Assembly: GCA_945900755.1 (NCBI GenBank)
Contig: CAMDKS010000002.1
Location: 62,001 to 126,000 of the forward strand
Length of the DNA stretch: 64,000 nucleotides
Source: Bdellovibrio sp. ZAP7
Lineage (GTDB): Bacteria; Bdellovibrionota_B; Oligoflexia; Oligoflexales; RGVZ01
Direction: 5' to 3'
Part shown: positions 17,181 to 26,434 of the stretch, piece by piece
Layout of the letters: each line of letters begins with the position of its first letter
Numbering within the stretch: the stretch's first letter is position 1
Program-made: the position numbers and the translations under genes
Notes under the pieces: model-generated
Seen by the model: the letters and a program-made list of their open reading frames with translations, nothing else
The model's database searches: none
Told to the model about the DNA's origin: nothing

Positions 17181-18674
17181 ATGACCCAGCTTTCGCCTAC
17201 GCCAGTTGTTGTACTTCCCAATTTTCATTCGATCGGCGTCGATGGTATTCGTCACTGTAAAATAATTGGCACTCTCGGCCCTTCATCATCGACCGAAGAG
17301 ACACTTCGGGCACTTATTTTGGGTGGGTTAAACATTGCTCGCCTCAACTTTAGTCATGGCGACCACGCTATGCACAAAAAAAATATCGACCTCGTTCGCC
17401 GAATTTCTGCAGAGACAGGTCACCCTGTCGCCATTCTTCAGGACCTTCAAGGGCCCAAAATTCGCTGCGGAAAACTAATTGGCGGAGGCCTCGAAATTAG
17501 AAAGGGCGAATCCTATACTCTCGTTTATTCGGCCGAACAAACGGACCCGAAAATAATTCCCATCGATTATAAAGATCTCGTCAAAGATGTATCTGTGGGC
17601 CAACGCGTCATGATGGATGACGGAAATTTCATACTTCGAATTGAGGCCATTAACGGTCAAAACGTCGTGGTTCGGGTCGAAGAAGGAGGCCTATTAAAGC
17701 CTCGCAAAGGTGTTAATTTCCCAGATGCAAAACTATCACTTCCGGCCATGACTGAAAAAGATAGTAAAGATCTCCTCTTTGGAATTCAAAACGGCGTAGA
17801 CTATGTGGCTCTTTCTTTTGTTCAGGATCCCTCAGATATTCTCGGAATCAAAAAAATGATCAAAGCCATGGGCTCCGATATTCCCGTAATCGCAAAAATT
17901 GAAAAATTGCCCGCCATCGACACCATTAATGAAATCGCTCAAGTTGCCGACGGTTTAATGGTTGCACGAGGTGACCTCGGAGTGGAGGGTGACGTGGAGA
18001 AGGTCCCAGGCTTTCAGCGCTTAATTCTTGCAGCTGGTGCTCGCCACGCAAAACCCGTCATTGTGGCTACGCAAATGCTTGAATCCATGATTGAAAACCC
18101 CCAAGCGACTCTTGCGGAAGTGGCGGATGTTGCTAACGCAGTGCTTGATGGCGCGGATTGCATTATGCTTTCGGGCGAGGTTGCCTCAGGAAGGTATCCC
18201 GTCGAATGCGTTCAAACAATGGTAGATATCATTCGCGAAGTTGAACATTGGACCTTCAAACGTCCTGACCGCTATTCCTCAACTGATAGGCGTAAACCCA
18301 CAAACAACTGGGAGGATCACGAAGCTATCGCGCGTGCAGCCTGCGAGGCTGCCGACTCCCTTAACGCCAAAGCTATCGTGGTACTAACCTTGACGGGCAG
18401 TATTGCGAGAAGTATCGCCAAATGGCGTCCCGTGACACCGATCATCGCCATCTCGCCACGCCCGGAAGTCGTGCACCGTATGAGTATGATTTGGGGTGTC
18501 TATGGAATGCTCAATGAGTTGTTTTATAATACAGATGCACTTCTAGCACAGCTGCCAGAACAAATGAAAAAATTAGGCCTTGTTGCGTCGGGGGACACGA
18601 TTGTCATCACTGCCGGTATCCCAATCAATCATGTGCGTCCCACCAATATGATTAAAATCCACCGGATACCATAG
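17181..18674 (+). CDS. pyk: Pyruvate kinase
   Basis: Converts phosphoenolpyruvate and ADP to pyruvate and ATP, the last step of glycolysis. The substrate and metal motifs are present: KIIGTLGPSSST, GLNIARLNFSHG, LQDLQGPKIRCG, VIAKIEKLPAID, GLMVARGDLGVE, ATQMLESMIENPQAT and DCIMLSGEVASGRYP. About 22 residues precede the usual N-terminus. Length 497 is within the family's range. GGAG lies 8 bases before the ATG. The last 102 bases overlap the end of the GGDEF gene on the other strand; the conserved ending GIPINHVRPTNMIKIHRI shows that the pyk reading is the genuine one there. Confidence 0.96.
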   Translation: MTQLSPTPVVVLPNFHSIGVDGIRHCKIIGTLGPSSSTEETLRALILGGLNIARLNFSHGDHAMHKKNIDLVRRISAETGHPVAILQDLQGPKIRCGKLIGGGLEIRKGESYTLVYSAEQTDPKIIPIDYKDLVKDVSVGQRVMMDDGNFILRIEAINGQNVVVRVEEGGLLKPRKGVNFPDAKLSLPAMTEKDSKDLLFGIQNGVDYVALSFVQDPSDILGIKKMIKAMGSDIPVIAKIEKLPAIDTINEIAQVADGLMVARGDLGVEGDVEKVPGFQRLILAAGARHAKPVIVATQMLESMIENPQATLAEVADVANAVLDGADCIMLSGEVASGRYPVECVQTMVDIIREVEHWTFKRPDRYSSTDRRKPTNNWEDHEAIARAACEAADSLNAKAIVVLTLTGSIARSIAKWRPVTPIIAISPRPEVVHRMSMIWGVYGMLNELFYNTDALLAQLPEQMKKLGLVASGDTIVITAGIPINHVRPTNMIKIHRIP

Positions 18675-19652
18675 GTTCATTCCCACAATGGTATTTCGGC
18701 CTCGATCTTTGGCTTTATAAAGCATGGCATCAGCCCCTTTTACGATGTCCGTTGCCTGCCCATCAAAACTTGGTGGAACCCAACACAGGCCTTGGCTGCA
18801 AGTGACGCGAATAGAAAATCCATGAAATTTAAAAACTTGCTTTTCAACAATGCCACGCAATATTTCCGCTCGTGTCAGTAGGTTTTTAACGTCGTCACCG
18901 TGCAAGGCTATAATAAATTCGTCACCACCGAATCTTGCTGCAACATCTAAGCTGTTACCGCCAACAGTTGCTGATCCAATTTGCTGACCAATTTGCTGGG
19001 CAATCAAATGGCCAACAGACTTAATAACAAAACTTCCAACCATATGGTTTGTAGAATCGTTTACCTTTTTAAAATGATCCAAATCCATCATTATTAACGC
19101 TAGCCCAGTTGAACCATCCCGGCATTTTTCGAACGACTTGGCAAATTTCGCCAGGAACCCTCGCATATTTGCTAACCCTGTCAACTCGTCAATCAGGTTC
19201 ATATTCTGGTGCTTGAAAATTGTTCTCCTCATTTCATCCGCTTCTAGTTTTTGATTAACAAGAGAAAGCATATTCAATCTTACAAGTGCCAAACTGCTGC
19301 CCGCCGGCAACACCACATCAGCTCCAGCCTCTAAATTAATGATTGCGACAGAGTCGTAGTTTACGTCTTTTGGAGGGATGACAATGATACCCGTATGCCG
19401 CACACCATCGAGAACCCTCGTTTCCAAAACAATAGCTTCCGAGTGACCGGCACTTATTCCAATCAGGACCAACTCCTCAGGATGGTGCTCTTTGATGTAC
19501 TCCAGAGCGGGTTCACCGCTTTTAACTACGCCAATTTTTTTGACGTTATGCCCAAGCAATTCCTCTAATGTTAGGCGCACCATATTACCCTCATGCTTGT
19601 CGGGGCACACGACAAGAACGCTCATTTGATGTGAGTGATTTTTTTTGGCCAT
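18573..19652 (-). CDS. Diguanylate cyclase with degenerate receiver domain
   Basis: Predicted to make cyclic di-GMP. The N-terminal 130 residues (SVLVVCPDKHEGNMV onward) have a receiver-like alternation, but the strand expected to hold the phospho-acceptor Asp reads ELVLIGISAGHSE, so phosphorylation is doubtful. The GGDEF domain follows: DELTGLANMRGFLAKF, MMDLDHFKKVND and an intact ARFGGDEFIIAL. No RxxD inhibitory site is seen before it. The ATG at 19652 is preferred (GGGAGAAGG upstream); another at 19691 would add 13 residues. The ending GRNTIVG is the normal GGDEF terminus. The roughly 33 residues after it are encoded antisense to pyk. Confidence 0.88.
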   Translation of the reverse strand: MAKKNHSHQMSVLVVCPDKHEGNMVRLTLEELLGHNVKKIGVVKSGEPALEYIKEHHPEELVLIGISAGHSEAIVLETRVLDGVRHTGIIVIPPKDVNYDSVAIINLEAGADVVLPAGSSLALVRLNMLSLVNQKLEADEMRRTIFKHQNMNLIDELTGLANMRGFLAKFAKSFEKCRDGSTGLALIMMDLDHFKKVNDSTNHMVGSFVIKSVGHLIAQQIGQQIGSATVGGNSLDVAARFGGDEFIIALHGDDVKNLLTRAEILRGIVEKQVFKFHGFSIRVTCSQGLCWVPPSFDGQATDIVKGADAMLYKAKDRGRNTIVGMNLWYPVDFNHIGGTHMIDWDTGSDDNRVPRRNKA

Positions 19653-19880
19653 AACCCTTCTCCCATTCATTGCCTCAAAGACCGGTGCCATCCGAAGCGG
19701 CAGGTCATAGGAGCATCGGAATTATTCGAAGATTCATAAGCTTTATTTTAATTCGCCTATTTAAAGCTTTAATATTAAGAGTTTACACCTCAACTCAGAT
19801 ACCCCCTGCTCTCCTTAACTTTAGACTTTTGGCCACCGACCGATAGATATGCGAAACCATTACCTTAAAGGACCCTACGC

Positions 19881-22013
19881 TTGCCAACCTTGCAGCCCTT
19901 CAAATCCTTTCTTGCCGGGGAGGCACACTCCACAGCTACACCACAACGTAGACATGGGACAAAATTTCTTTTGAAAATTTTCTTGGGTATATCACTTGCT
20001 GCGACTCTCGCTCTCGGAATTGGCCTGTGCGTGTGGTGGCAGTCCCTAGGCCTGTTTAACCTCGACAAGGCCAAAATTGCGAGCCTTGCTAACTTTAAAT
20101 ATCAAGACAACTCAATTGTCTACGATCGAAATGGCACAAAAATAGGTGAATTTTTCGACGAATACCACTTGTTCACCCGCTATGAGGACCTACCAAACGA
20201 TTTTATAAACGCTCTCATCGCAACTGAAGATCGGCATTTTTTCGCTCATTCTGGGGTTGATTTTGGCGGCATTCTGCGCGCCATTTCGACAAAATTAAAA
20301 TTACACAGCTCCAGTCAAGGAGGCGGAGCCAGCACCATCACTCAACAGTTGGCGCGCTCTGTTTTTCTAACCAATGAAAAAAGCCTCTCTAGAAAGATGA
20401 CAGAAATTGCGTATTCTCTGGAGCTAGAACGGACGATCTCAAAGAAAAAAATTATGGAGCTATACGTCAATACAATGTTCCTTGGGAATGGAGCTTACGG
20501 AGTCGGCGCGGCATCGAAGCGCTACTTTGGAAAAAATATTGAGGACCTTTCTCCAGCACAGTCAGCCATGATCGCTGGACTTTTTCAATCCCCAAGCCGC
20601 TATAATCCCAAAAAATTTCCCGAGCGAGCGAAAAAAAGACAACGACAAGTTATCGCTGCGATGCTGAGAAATCGCATGATAACAAAAAAAGTGGCGCGGG
20701 AAATAGCCGCTGCGCCACTAGAATATCGTGAATACAATTTTCTAAATTCACAAAGTGCATCTTGGTTCGTGGACTATGTCCGCGAAACACTCCCAAAATT
20801 AGGGGACCTAACGACCCAAGATGGCAAGCATGCCAATAATAATGGTTACCGAATTTATACGACCCTTGATTCGGGCCTTCAGACTCTTGCCGAAAAATCG
20901 GTGCATTCCAATGATTCTAAACTGAATGAACTTAGCCTCAAAACTGGACTGGTGCCAGACAGCGTCATTGGATCCCTAAAACATTCAAGGGTCGAAGCCT
21001 CAATGCTCGTGACCGACCCTAATACAGGAGACGTGCTTGCGATGGTGGGCGGGCGCGACTACAAAAAATCTCAATTTAACCGCGCAGCAAGTGCCCTACG
21101 CTCTCCTGGGTCTGCGTTCAAACCTATCGTTTACACAGAAGCTTTGCTGCGCGGAAGCAAGTGGAGTGATCTATTATATGTGAGCCCAATCAATATTGCG
21201 AACTACCGTCCAAAAAGTGAGGAATCCGACTATCTAACAGAAACCACGTTGCTGCGCGCATTCTATCGGAGTATGAATGCTCCTGCGCTAGATTTGGCTC
21301 AAAAAATTGGAATTCCAGCCATCATCCATCGCGCAAAATCCTTGGGAGTGCGCTCGCCAATTAAAGATGAATTCGGATCGGCCCTTGGCTCCTCGGATAT
21401 TTCCATGATGGATCTCTCTCGGATGTACGGAACCTTTGCGTCTGGCGGCCTTCTAACCGAAATTGATCCGATCTTAAAAATAACGAGCGCCGACGGAAAA
21501 ATTTTGTGGGAGCGTCCGTCTCTCCCAGCACGCCAAAAAAGAGTTTTAAATCCGCAAATATCGTACCTGATGACGCAAGGAATGAGGGCCGTATTGTCCC
21601 AAGGAACTGGCGCTGCAAGCAAAGATCTAGCTGAGTTTTCAGCAGGTAAAACCGGAACCAGCAACAACAGTTCTGACAACTGGTTTTGCGGCTACACGCG
21701 CGACCTCGTATCCATAGTATGGGTAGGCACAGACGAACACACACCCATTCACGCCAACGTGAGCGGGGGTGCCCTTGCTTTGCCCATATGGGATCAGTTT
21801 ATGAGAGGGTCCCGCCTGACTCGACATCAACGCGCCTTTCCGAGACCTTTAGGCATCGCTGAAGCCGAAATAAATCCACGATATGGCAATATCAGCGATG
21901 GCGGAATGAAAATGTCTTTTCTAGAGAAAAACATGCCCGTGGAATCAAACTCTCCATTGGAAGAATTAGAAAACCGTTCTTCGGGAGGATTCAGACATGC
22001 CTTCCACAACTAA
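19881..22013 (+). CDS. Class A penicillin-binding protein (PBP1A family)
   Basis: Bifunctional peptidoglycan synthase. A single membrane helix spans about residues 29-53. The GT51 glycosyltransferase has its catalytic Glu near 116 in IATEDRHFFAHSGVDFGG, then GGGASTITQQLAR and LYVNTMFLGNGAYGV. The transpeptidase has Ser411-x-x-Lys414 (SPGSAFKPIVY), SMN in FYRSMNAPALD, and KTG at 590-592 (SAGKTGTSNNSSDNWF). The start is TTG at 19881, with AAAGGA 9 bases upstream and no better ATG. Length 710 fits the family. The next gene, an LpoA-like protein, overlaps by 17 bases, matching the known pairing of class A PBPs with lipoprotein activators. Confidence 0.92.
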   Translation: MPTLQPFKSFLAGEAHSTATPQRRHGTKFLLKIFLGISLAATLALGIGLCVWWQSLGLFNLDKAKIASLANFKYQDNSIVYDRNGTKIGEFFDEYHLFTRYEDLPNDFINALIATEDRHFFAHSGVDFGGILRAISTKLKLHSSSQGGGASTITQQLARSVFLTNEKSLSRKMTEIAYSLELERTISKKKIMELYVNTMFLGNGAYGVGAASKRYFGKNIEDLSPAQSAMIAGLFQSPSRYNPKKFPERAKKRQRQVIAAMLRNRMITKKVAREIAAAPLEYREYNFLNSQSASWFVDYVRETLPKLGDLTTQDGKHANNNGYRIYTTLDSGLQTLAEKSVHSNDSKLNELSLKTGLVPDSVIGSLKHSRVEASMLVTDPNTGDVLAMVGGRDYKKSQFNRAASALRSPGSAFKPIVYTEALLRGSKWSDLLYVSPINIANYRPKSEESDYLTETTLLRAFYRSMNAPALDLAQKIGIPAIIHRAKSLGVRSPIKDEFGSALGSSDISMMDLSRMYGTFASGGLLTEIDPILKITSADGKILWERPSLPARQKRVLNPQISYLMTQGMRAVLSQGTGAASKDLAEFSAGKTGTSNNSSDNWFCGYTRDLVSIVWVGTDEHTPIHANVSGGALALPIWDQFMRGSRLTRHQRAFPRPLGIAEAEINPRYGNISDGGMKMSFLEKNMPVESNSPLEELENRSSGGFRHAFHN

Positions 22014-23475
22014 TTTTGCAGCGCTGATTCTATACCTTATTGGTATGTGTTTTCCCGAAAAAATTATGGCTAAAGTCAACACACCATTGACCACACCACC
22101 CAATAAAAATCCTAGCGAAGCTGCGACTGGAACAGAAGACTGCACCAAGTTATTTTTGAAATTTGGGGTCCCCATTCAACAGCTCTGGAGCATGCGGGGC
22201 AAAGACCTGCGTGGAGAAGACACCGATGGCGCCGCTCTGCTCGAGGATTTCACGGCTGGTCATTGCCAGAGCACGGAGATGCGCGCCGATTTGACGTCGC
22301 TGATTGCAAAAATATTGAATAACCACTCTGGAAAAATTGGCGTGATTTTGCCCTTGGCCAGCAACAACCACCTACTGCATTTCATACATGGATTAGAAGA
22401 AAATATTCGCTCAAAAAATCTTGACCCTAAAAAAATACTTGTGGTTCTCGACAATCAAAACAAGGACGACATAACCTCGCAAGCTATGGCCGCACTATAT
22501 TTTGAACACAAAGTTTCCGCCATTATTGGAGGCTACACGGCGAAAGATTCGGTCATAATTCGTCAGTGGGGCTCAAAACTATTGGTGCCCACCTTTCTGC
22601 TGACTGAGCCCCCAGTCGGACCTCCGCTGGCAAACATATACTACGCTCGCCCTACACAGCAGTCTTTAGCCAAAGCGGCCGTCAATGCAAATATTAGGTT
22701 TGGACACAAGCGGATTTCAATTCTCAGCCCAGCCGATCAGCATAGTGACTCCTTTATTGCAGCTTACGAAGCCGCAGCAAAGGACGCCGGCCTCACCGTC
22801 ATTAACCGAGTCGCCTATGATTCGAAGCGTTACGACTTGATGGAGGCCTCGGCCAAAAAAATATTTAATTTGGATTCCAGAGTTCGACAAGATGAATTGA
22901 AGGAACTCTACAAAGCCGCCAAAGATCAAGCAAAAGCCAATGGAGAAAAATTCAATCCAAACATGGTAGCACTGCAGCCCGACATTCAACAGGATGCGGT
23001 ACTAATTCCTGACAACTTCAAGGTGGTGCGCCACTTTGCAAAGATTTTCGCTTTCCTTGGCGTGCGAAACATGCCGCTATTTGGTCAGTTTGAGTGGCGA
23101 AGCGAGGGGCTACTGACCCAATGGGATAGTTTCCTGACAGGCTCCTACTTCGTGGACTTTCTCGGCGCCTACTCGGCGCTACCTGTGCCCATCAGACTCC
23201 CAACCTCGCAAGGTTCCCCTTACTTTGTGGCTCCAGACAAAATTGAGCAAGCGGACTACTCCCTGGTTGGGTGGCGTACGATTGAATGGCCACTTCGCCT
23301 TGCAGCGAAAACCTCTGAGGCTCGCCGTAAACTTAGCAAACTTATCCCCAAAATAAAGGATGACCGCACCGAAGGCAATTATGACCTTGAAAACACGATT
23401 ATTTGGTCACCTTCAGTATTCACCGTTAATGGCAATGGCAGCAAAAAGGGTTTCTTAACTCTTATTGGTCAATGA
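21997..23475 (+). CDS. LpoA-like periplasmic-binding-fold protein (PBP activator)
   Basis: A 492-residue exported protein with a type I periplasmic binding fold: the core IGVILPLASNNHLLHFIHGLE is a typical first strand and helix, followed by SAIIGGYTAKDSVIIRQWG and RISILSPADQHSDSFIAAYE. Such folds occur in ABC substrate-binding proteins and in LpoA, the outer-membrane activator of PBP1A. The overlap with the upstream class A PBP gene makes the activator role likelier. The N-terminus has a short hydrophobic stretch but no lipobox, so anchoring is uncertain. A GGGAGG site precedes the ATG. Position-specific LpoA residues cannot be checked by eye. Confidence 0.72.
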   Translation: MPSTTNFAALILYLIGMCFPEKIMAKVNTPLTTPPNKNPSEAATGTEDCTKLFLKFGVPIQQLWSMRGKDLRGEDTDGAALLEDFTAGHCQSTEMRADLTSLIAKILNNHSGKIGVILPLASNNHLLHFIHGLEENIRSKNLDPKKILVVLDNQNKDDITSQAMAALYFEHKVSAIIGGYTAKDSVIIRQWGSKLLVPTFLLTEPPVGPPLANIYYARPTQQSLAKAAVNANIRFGHKRISILSPADQHSDSFIAAYEAAAKDAGLTVINRVAYDSKRYDLMEASAKKIFNLDSRVRQDELKELYKAAKDQAKANGEKFNPNMVALQPDIQQDAVLIPDNFKVVRHFAKIFAFLGVRNMPLFGQFEWRSEGLLTQWDSFLTGSYFVDFLGAYSALPVPIRLPTSQGSPYFVAPDKIEQADYSLVGWRTIEWPLRLAAKTSEARRKLSKLIPKIKDDRTEGNYDLENTIIWSPSVFTVNGNGSKKGFLTLIGQ

Positions 23476-23490
23476 GCGCCAATCATAATT

Positions 23491-24282
23491 CTACGGCAGT
23501 TTTTGCAACACTAATTCAGGCTGTTTGCCAATAAAACCATTGGGGAACCGGATTGAGAAATCAGGTCCACTGCACCATCCTTGGACGTTCCTAGAATTAG
23601 GTTTGAACAAGTATCCTAGATTTTCAAGGGTCGTTTTAACTCGATTGGCCACGGCGTCGCCTGAATCCACAAAGTGCACATGGGATGGAATGACGCGTCG
23701 CAGCTCTGCCTCGAGCAACGGAAAATGAGTGCAGCCAAGCACCAATTGATCTAAGCCTCTGCTGGCAGCCTCCAATATTTCTGGAATCTGAGCACGAACC
23801 TCTGCGTCACCTATAAGGACCCCTCGCATTTTTTGCTCGGCTAGTTGTACCAAGCCACTGGAGCCACACAGCACGACCTCACACCCTTCAGCAAACTCGC
23901 TAATCAGTCCGGCAAGGTAAGGTTGGCGGACTGAGGCTGGGGTCGCCAAAATGCCAATGATTTTTGACTTCGTCCTTTGGGCTGCAGGCTTGACCGCTGG
24001 CACAACTCCAACAACGGGAATCGACAACTGGGACCTGATTGTAGGAAGGGCTATGGTACTTGCCGTATTGCAAGCGATCACTAAAATATCAATTTCAGCA
24101 CGTACGACAAACTGCTGGGAAACGTGGCTAGAATATTTGATAACGTCGGCCTCTGATTTCGTGCCGTATGGAAAATTCAAATTATCACAACAGTAGGCCA
24201 GCTCTAGGTCTGGGATGGCCATGCGAATGGCGCTCAGAATCGAGAGGCCACCTACTCCTGAATCAAAAACTCCAACGCGCAT
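23491..24282 (-). CDS. murI: Glutamate racemase
   Basis: Interconverts L- and D-glutamate to supply D-Glu for peptidoglycan. The N-terminus FDSGVGGLSIL carries the catalytic-site Asp-Ser. The two catalytic cysteines are in VIACNTAST and LVLGCTHFPLLE. CDNLNFPYGTKS matches the substrate-binding D-x-x-x-x-PYG region. Length 263 is typical. It lies 36 bases downstream of the NlpC/P60 gene on the same strand, and converges with the PBP1A/LpoA-like pair, making a local cell-wall cluster. Confidence 0.95.
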   Translation of the reverse strand: MRVGVFDSGVGGLSILSAIRMAIPDLELAYCCDNLNFPYGTKSEADVIKYSSHVSQQFVVRAEIDILVIACNTASTIALPTIRSQLSIPVVGVVPAVKPAAQRTKSKIIGILATPASVRQPYLAGLISEFAEGCEVVLCGSSGLVQLAEQKMRGVLIGDAEVRAQIPEILEAASRGLDQLVLGCTHFPLLEAELRRVIPSHVHFVDSGDAVANRVKTTLENLGYLFKPNSRNVQGWCSGPDFSIRFPNGFIGKQPELVLQKLP

Positions 24283-24318
24283 TGATTTCTATAGACCTTA
24301 TTCCCATGACGGCAGCTG

Positions 24319-25197
24319 TTAGATCCGGTGCCCCGTCATTATTACTCGCTTCATATTAATCCAAAGATTATCAACGAAGCCTATATTATCTCCCGAATCC
24401 TCAGGAGAGGAGAGATCTAGGTGCCGCAAGATTCGTATCACACTGCGCTGAACCTGATCTATCGCTACACCTCTGCGAACCTCTATGCCGCCAGTGGATG
24501 TGCGTTTACTGCCACGACTCGCATGAATAAAGTCGATCGTACCTAGCGCCTTATTGACGTCAATAACCAAAACTATGTGACCTTTTCCGAGGAGTAAGTC
24601 TCCTCGCTGCGCCAACATTAAGTCTCGCCCAACGTTATTAAAACCGTATTGCTTTTGCAAAAATCCATCACGAGCCACATTGAGCGAACTCGTATCGGCA
24701 AATCCATATTTGATACCTGCCTCAGAAAATACGCGATTTGCGAAGCCGCTACAATCAATTCCGCAACGACGACAGGCCGCACACTTATTCAGACGGCTCA
24801 ACGTCGAGTTTGCGGCCAGGTTATTTTTTTTAATGCAATCGGCACACTGCGAACAGGATTTTCCTGATGAAATATTGCGTCCACCAAACACATAAGGCAC
24901 ATTTGTACGATGGGACAAGCGGGCTGCTGCCTCCATTAAACGATCAATCGCTGGGGGTAAAGGCTTTGGCCCAATCCTCTCAAAGCCGACGTTCATGGAA
25001 ATAAAGGGAGAGGTGGTAGGATAGATCACAGGATCGTTGCTGCGGAATACAAATCGATTCGCTGCCGATGCTGCCATTTCAAGCACAGCGAGCATAGCGA
25101 TCAAAACCATGGCCAAACGAACACCGACAAAGGTGCTTGACGGCTGGCTTGAAGCCTTGAATTTTAGAGATTTTAAACTCAAAGTTAACTTACCCAC
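24319..25197 (-). CDS. NlpC/P60-type cell-wall peptidase with inserted cysteine cluster
   Basis: A 292-residue membrane-anchored or secreted protein (hydrophobic segment about 26-46). The C-terminal half is NlpC/P60-like: YVFGGRN, catalytic Cys149 in GIDCSGFANRVF, the catalytic His in KGHIVLVID, and GDLLL between them. The family cleaves peptide bonds in peptidoglycan. Between YVFGG and the catalytic Cys is an unusual insertion with two CxxCxxC groups (Cys115/118/121 and Cys139/142/145). It lies directly upstream of murI on the same strand, so a role in wall turnover is plausible. The cysteine insert could bind metal or form disulfides. Confidence 0.8.
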   Translation of the reverse strand: MGKLTLSLKSLKFKASSQPSSTFVGVRLAMVLIAMLAVLEMAASAANRFVFRSNDPVIYPTTSPFISMNVGFERIGPKPLPPAIDRLMEAAARLSHRTNVPYVFGGRNISSGKSCSQCADCIKKNNLAANSTLSRLNKCAACRRCGIDCSGFANRVFSEAGIKYGFADTSSLNVARDGFLQKQYGFNNVGRDLMLAQRGDLLLGKGHIVLVIDVNKALGTIDFIHASRGSKRTSTGGIEVRRGVAIDQVQRSVIRILRHLDLSSPEDSGDNIGFVDNLWINMKRVIMTGHRI

Positions 25198-25428
25198 CAG
25201 ATTCTTCCAAGCGATCGATCAAAATCAAGGGCCACCACCCGATATCTATCAAACGTTAGGCTGACAGGATATACAAATAAGGATTTGAAACCGCAACCTA
25301 CCATCAAACTGATCATTTTTCAAGCAATATAGCAAGATTCTGCCCAAAATTTTACTTTCACGAGAATATAACAGTAGGTTAGTCTCCATATTGGCACAAA
25401 AATCTCCATAACCTAGGCTAGCAGACGC

Positions 25429-26298
25429 ATGTCCCCATTAAAAACCCGCCTAGCCCCTAGCCCCACAGGCCATCTCCATCTTGGTCATGGATTCCACGTT
25501 TTGTGTGTCCAGGGTCTCGCCGCCCATTTCCAAGCCGACATCTACCTGCGAATGGAGGATCACGATCAAAGTCGATGCCGGCCGGAGTTTGAAACCTCGA
25601 TAGTTTCTGACCTCGAGTGGCTTGGTGTTAGAACACCTACCCGTCCCTGGCGCCAGTCTGAAAGGGCCTCAGTATATCAGGGACATCTCGAAAATTTGAT
25701 CCGTCAACAACTCGTTTATGCATGCTCTTGTAGCCGCAAAGATGTTCAGCACCAAACAGGTCAAGCGTCTGGAGAATTGAAATACCCAGGAACATGTCGA
25801 GACCTCTGCATTCCCCTTGATCAGCCAGGCACGTCCCTTCGCCTGCGCCTGCCACAAGGACCCCACTCCTTTCGAGATTTATTTTTAGGGGAGCAGACCT
25901 CCTCCCCGGACGAGGACTGCGGGGATGTGGTGATTCGTGACCGTATCGGTCAATGGACTTATCAGTTCGCAGTCGTCATCGATGATCTGGAACAAAAAAT
26001 CAATCTTGTCATTCGTGGCACAGACCTTCTTTTAAGCACCTCTCGGCAGTTGGCCATGAGAGAGCTCATCCATCCAAATTCTCCAACACCATTATTCGCC
26101 CATCACCCACTACTATTAGATACCCTAGGTCAAAAACTTAGCAAAAGATCTGCCTCCGAGGCCCTCTCAAAGCTTCGCGCCGAAGGACTGGCGGCAGACT
26201 CAGTACGAGGACTTGCCGCACACCTCGGTGGATTGCAGGCGAAACCTGAGCCTTTGTCCTTGACCCAGTTGCCAGCCCTCTTCAAGAATTTTATTTAG
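25429..26298 (+). CDS. gluQ: Glutamyl-Q tRNA(Asp) synthetase
   Basis: A paralogue of the catalytic half of glutamyl-tRNA synthetase that attaches glutamate to queuosine in tRNA(Asp). The class I motif is APSPTGHLHLGH. The GluQRS zinc site is visible as YACSCSRKDV then ELKYPGTCRDLC (Cys-x-Cys ... Tyr-x-x-x-Cys). The second class I motif is KLSKRSAS. YLRMEDHDQSRCRP and WTYQFAVVIDD match the active-site loops. At 289 residues it lacks the anticodon-binding domain of GltX, as expected for GluQRS. It is a single gene; the ATG at 25429 has no strong ribosome site. Confidence 0.92.
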   Translation: MSPLKTRLAPSPTGHLHLGHGFHVLCVQGLAAHFQADIYLRMEDHDQSRCRPEFETSIVSDLEWLGVRTPTRPWRQSERASVYQGHLENLIRQQLVYACSCSRKDVQHQTGQASGELKYPGTCRDLCIPLDQPGTSLRLRLPQGPHSFRDLFLGEQTSSPDEDCGDVVIRDRIGQWTYQFAVVIDDLEQKINLVIRGTDLLLSTSRQLAMRELIHPNSPTPLFAHHPLLLDTLGQKLSKRSASEALSKLRAEGLAADSVRGLAAHLGGLQAKPEPLSLTQLPALFKNFI

Positions 26299-26434
26299 AG
26301 TTTGCACATTGGGTGTATTTGACCAGTTCAAAACGGTTACGAACAATTAAAAGTCAATACTTCTGTCTTGATTCGAACTACGTTATACTTCCCACCTAAA
26401 GATAGGTCGAAACAAACTGATCAAGGATGTCAGA

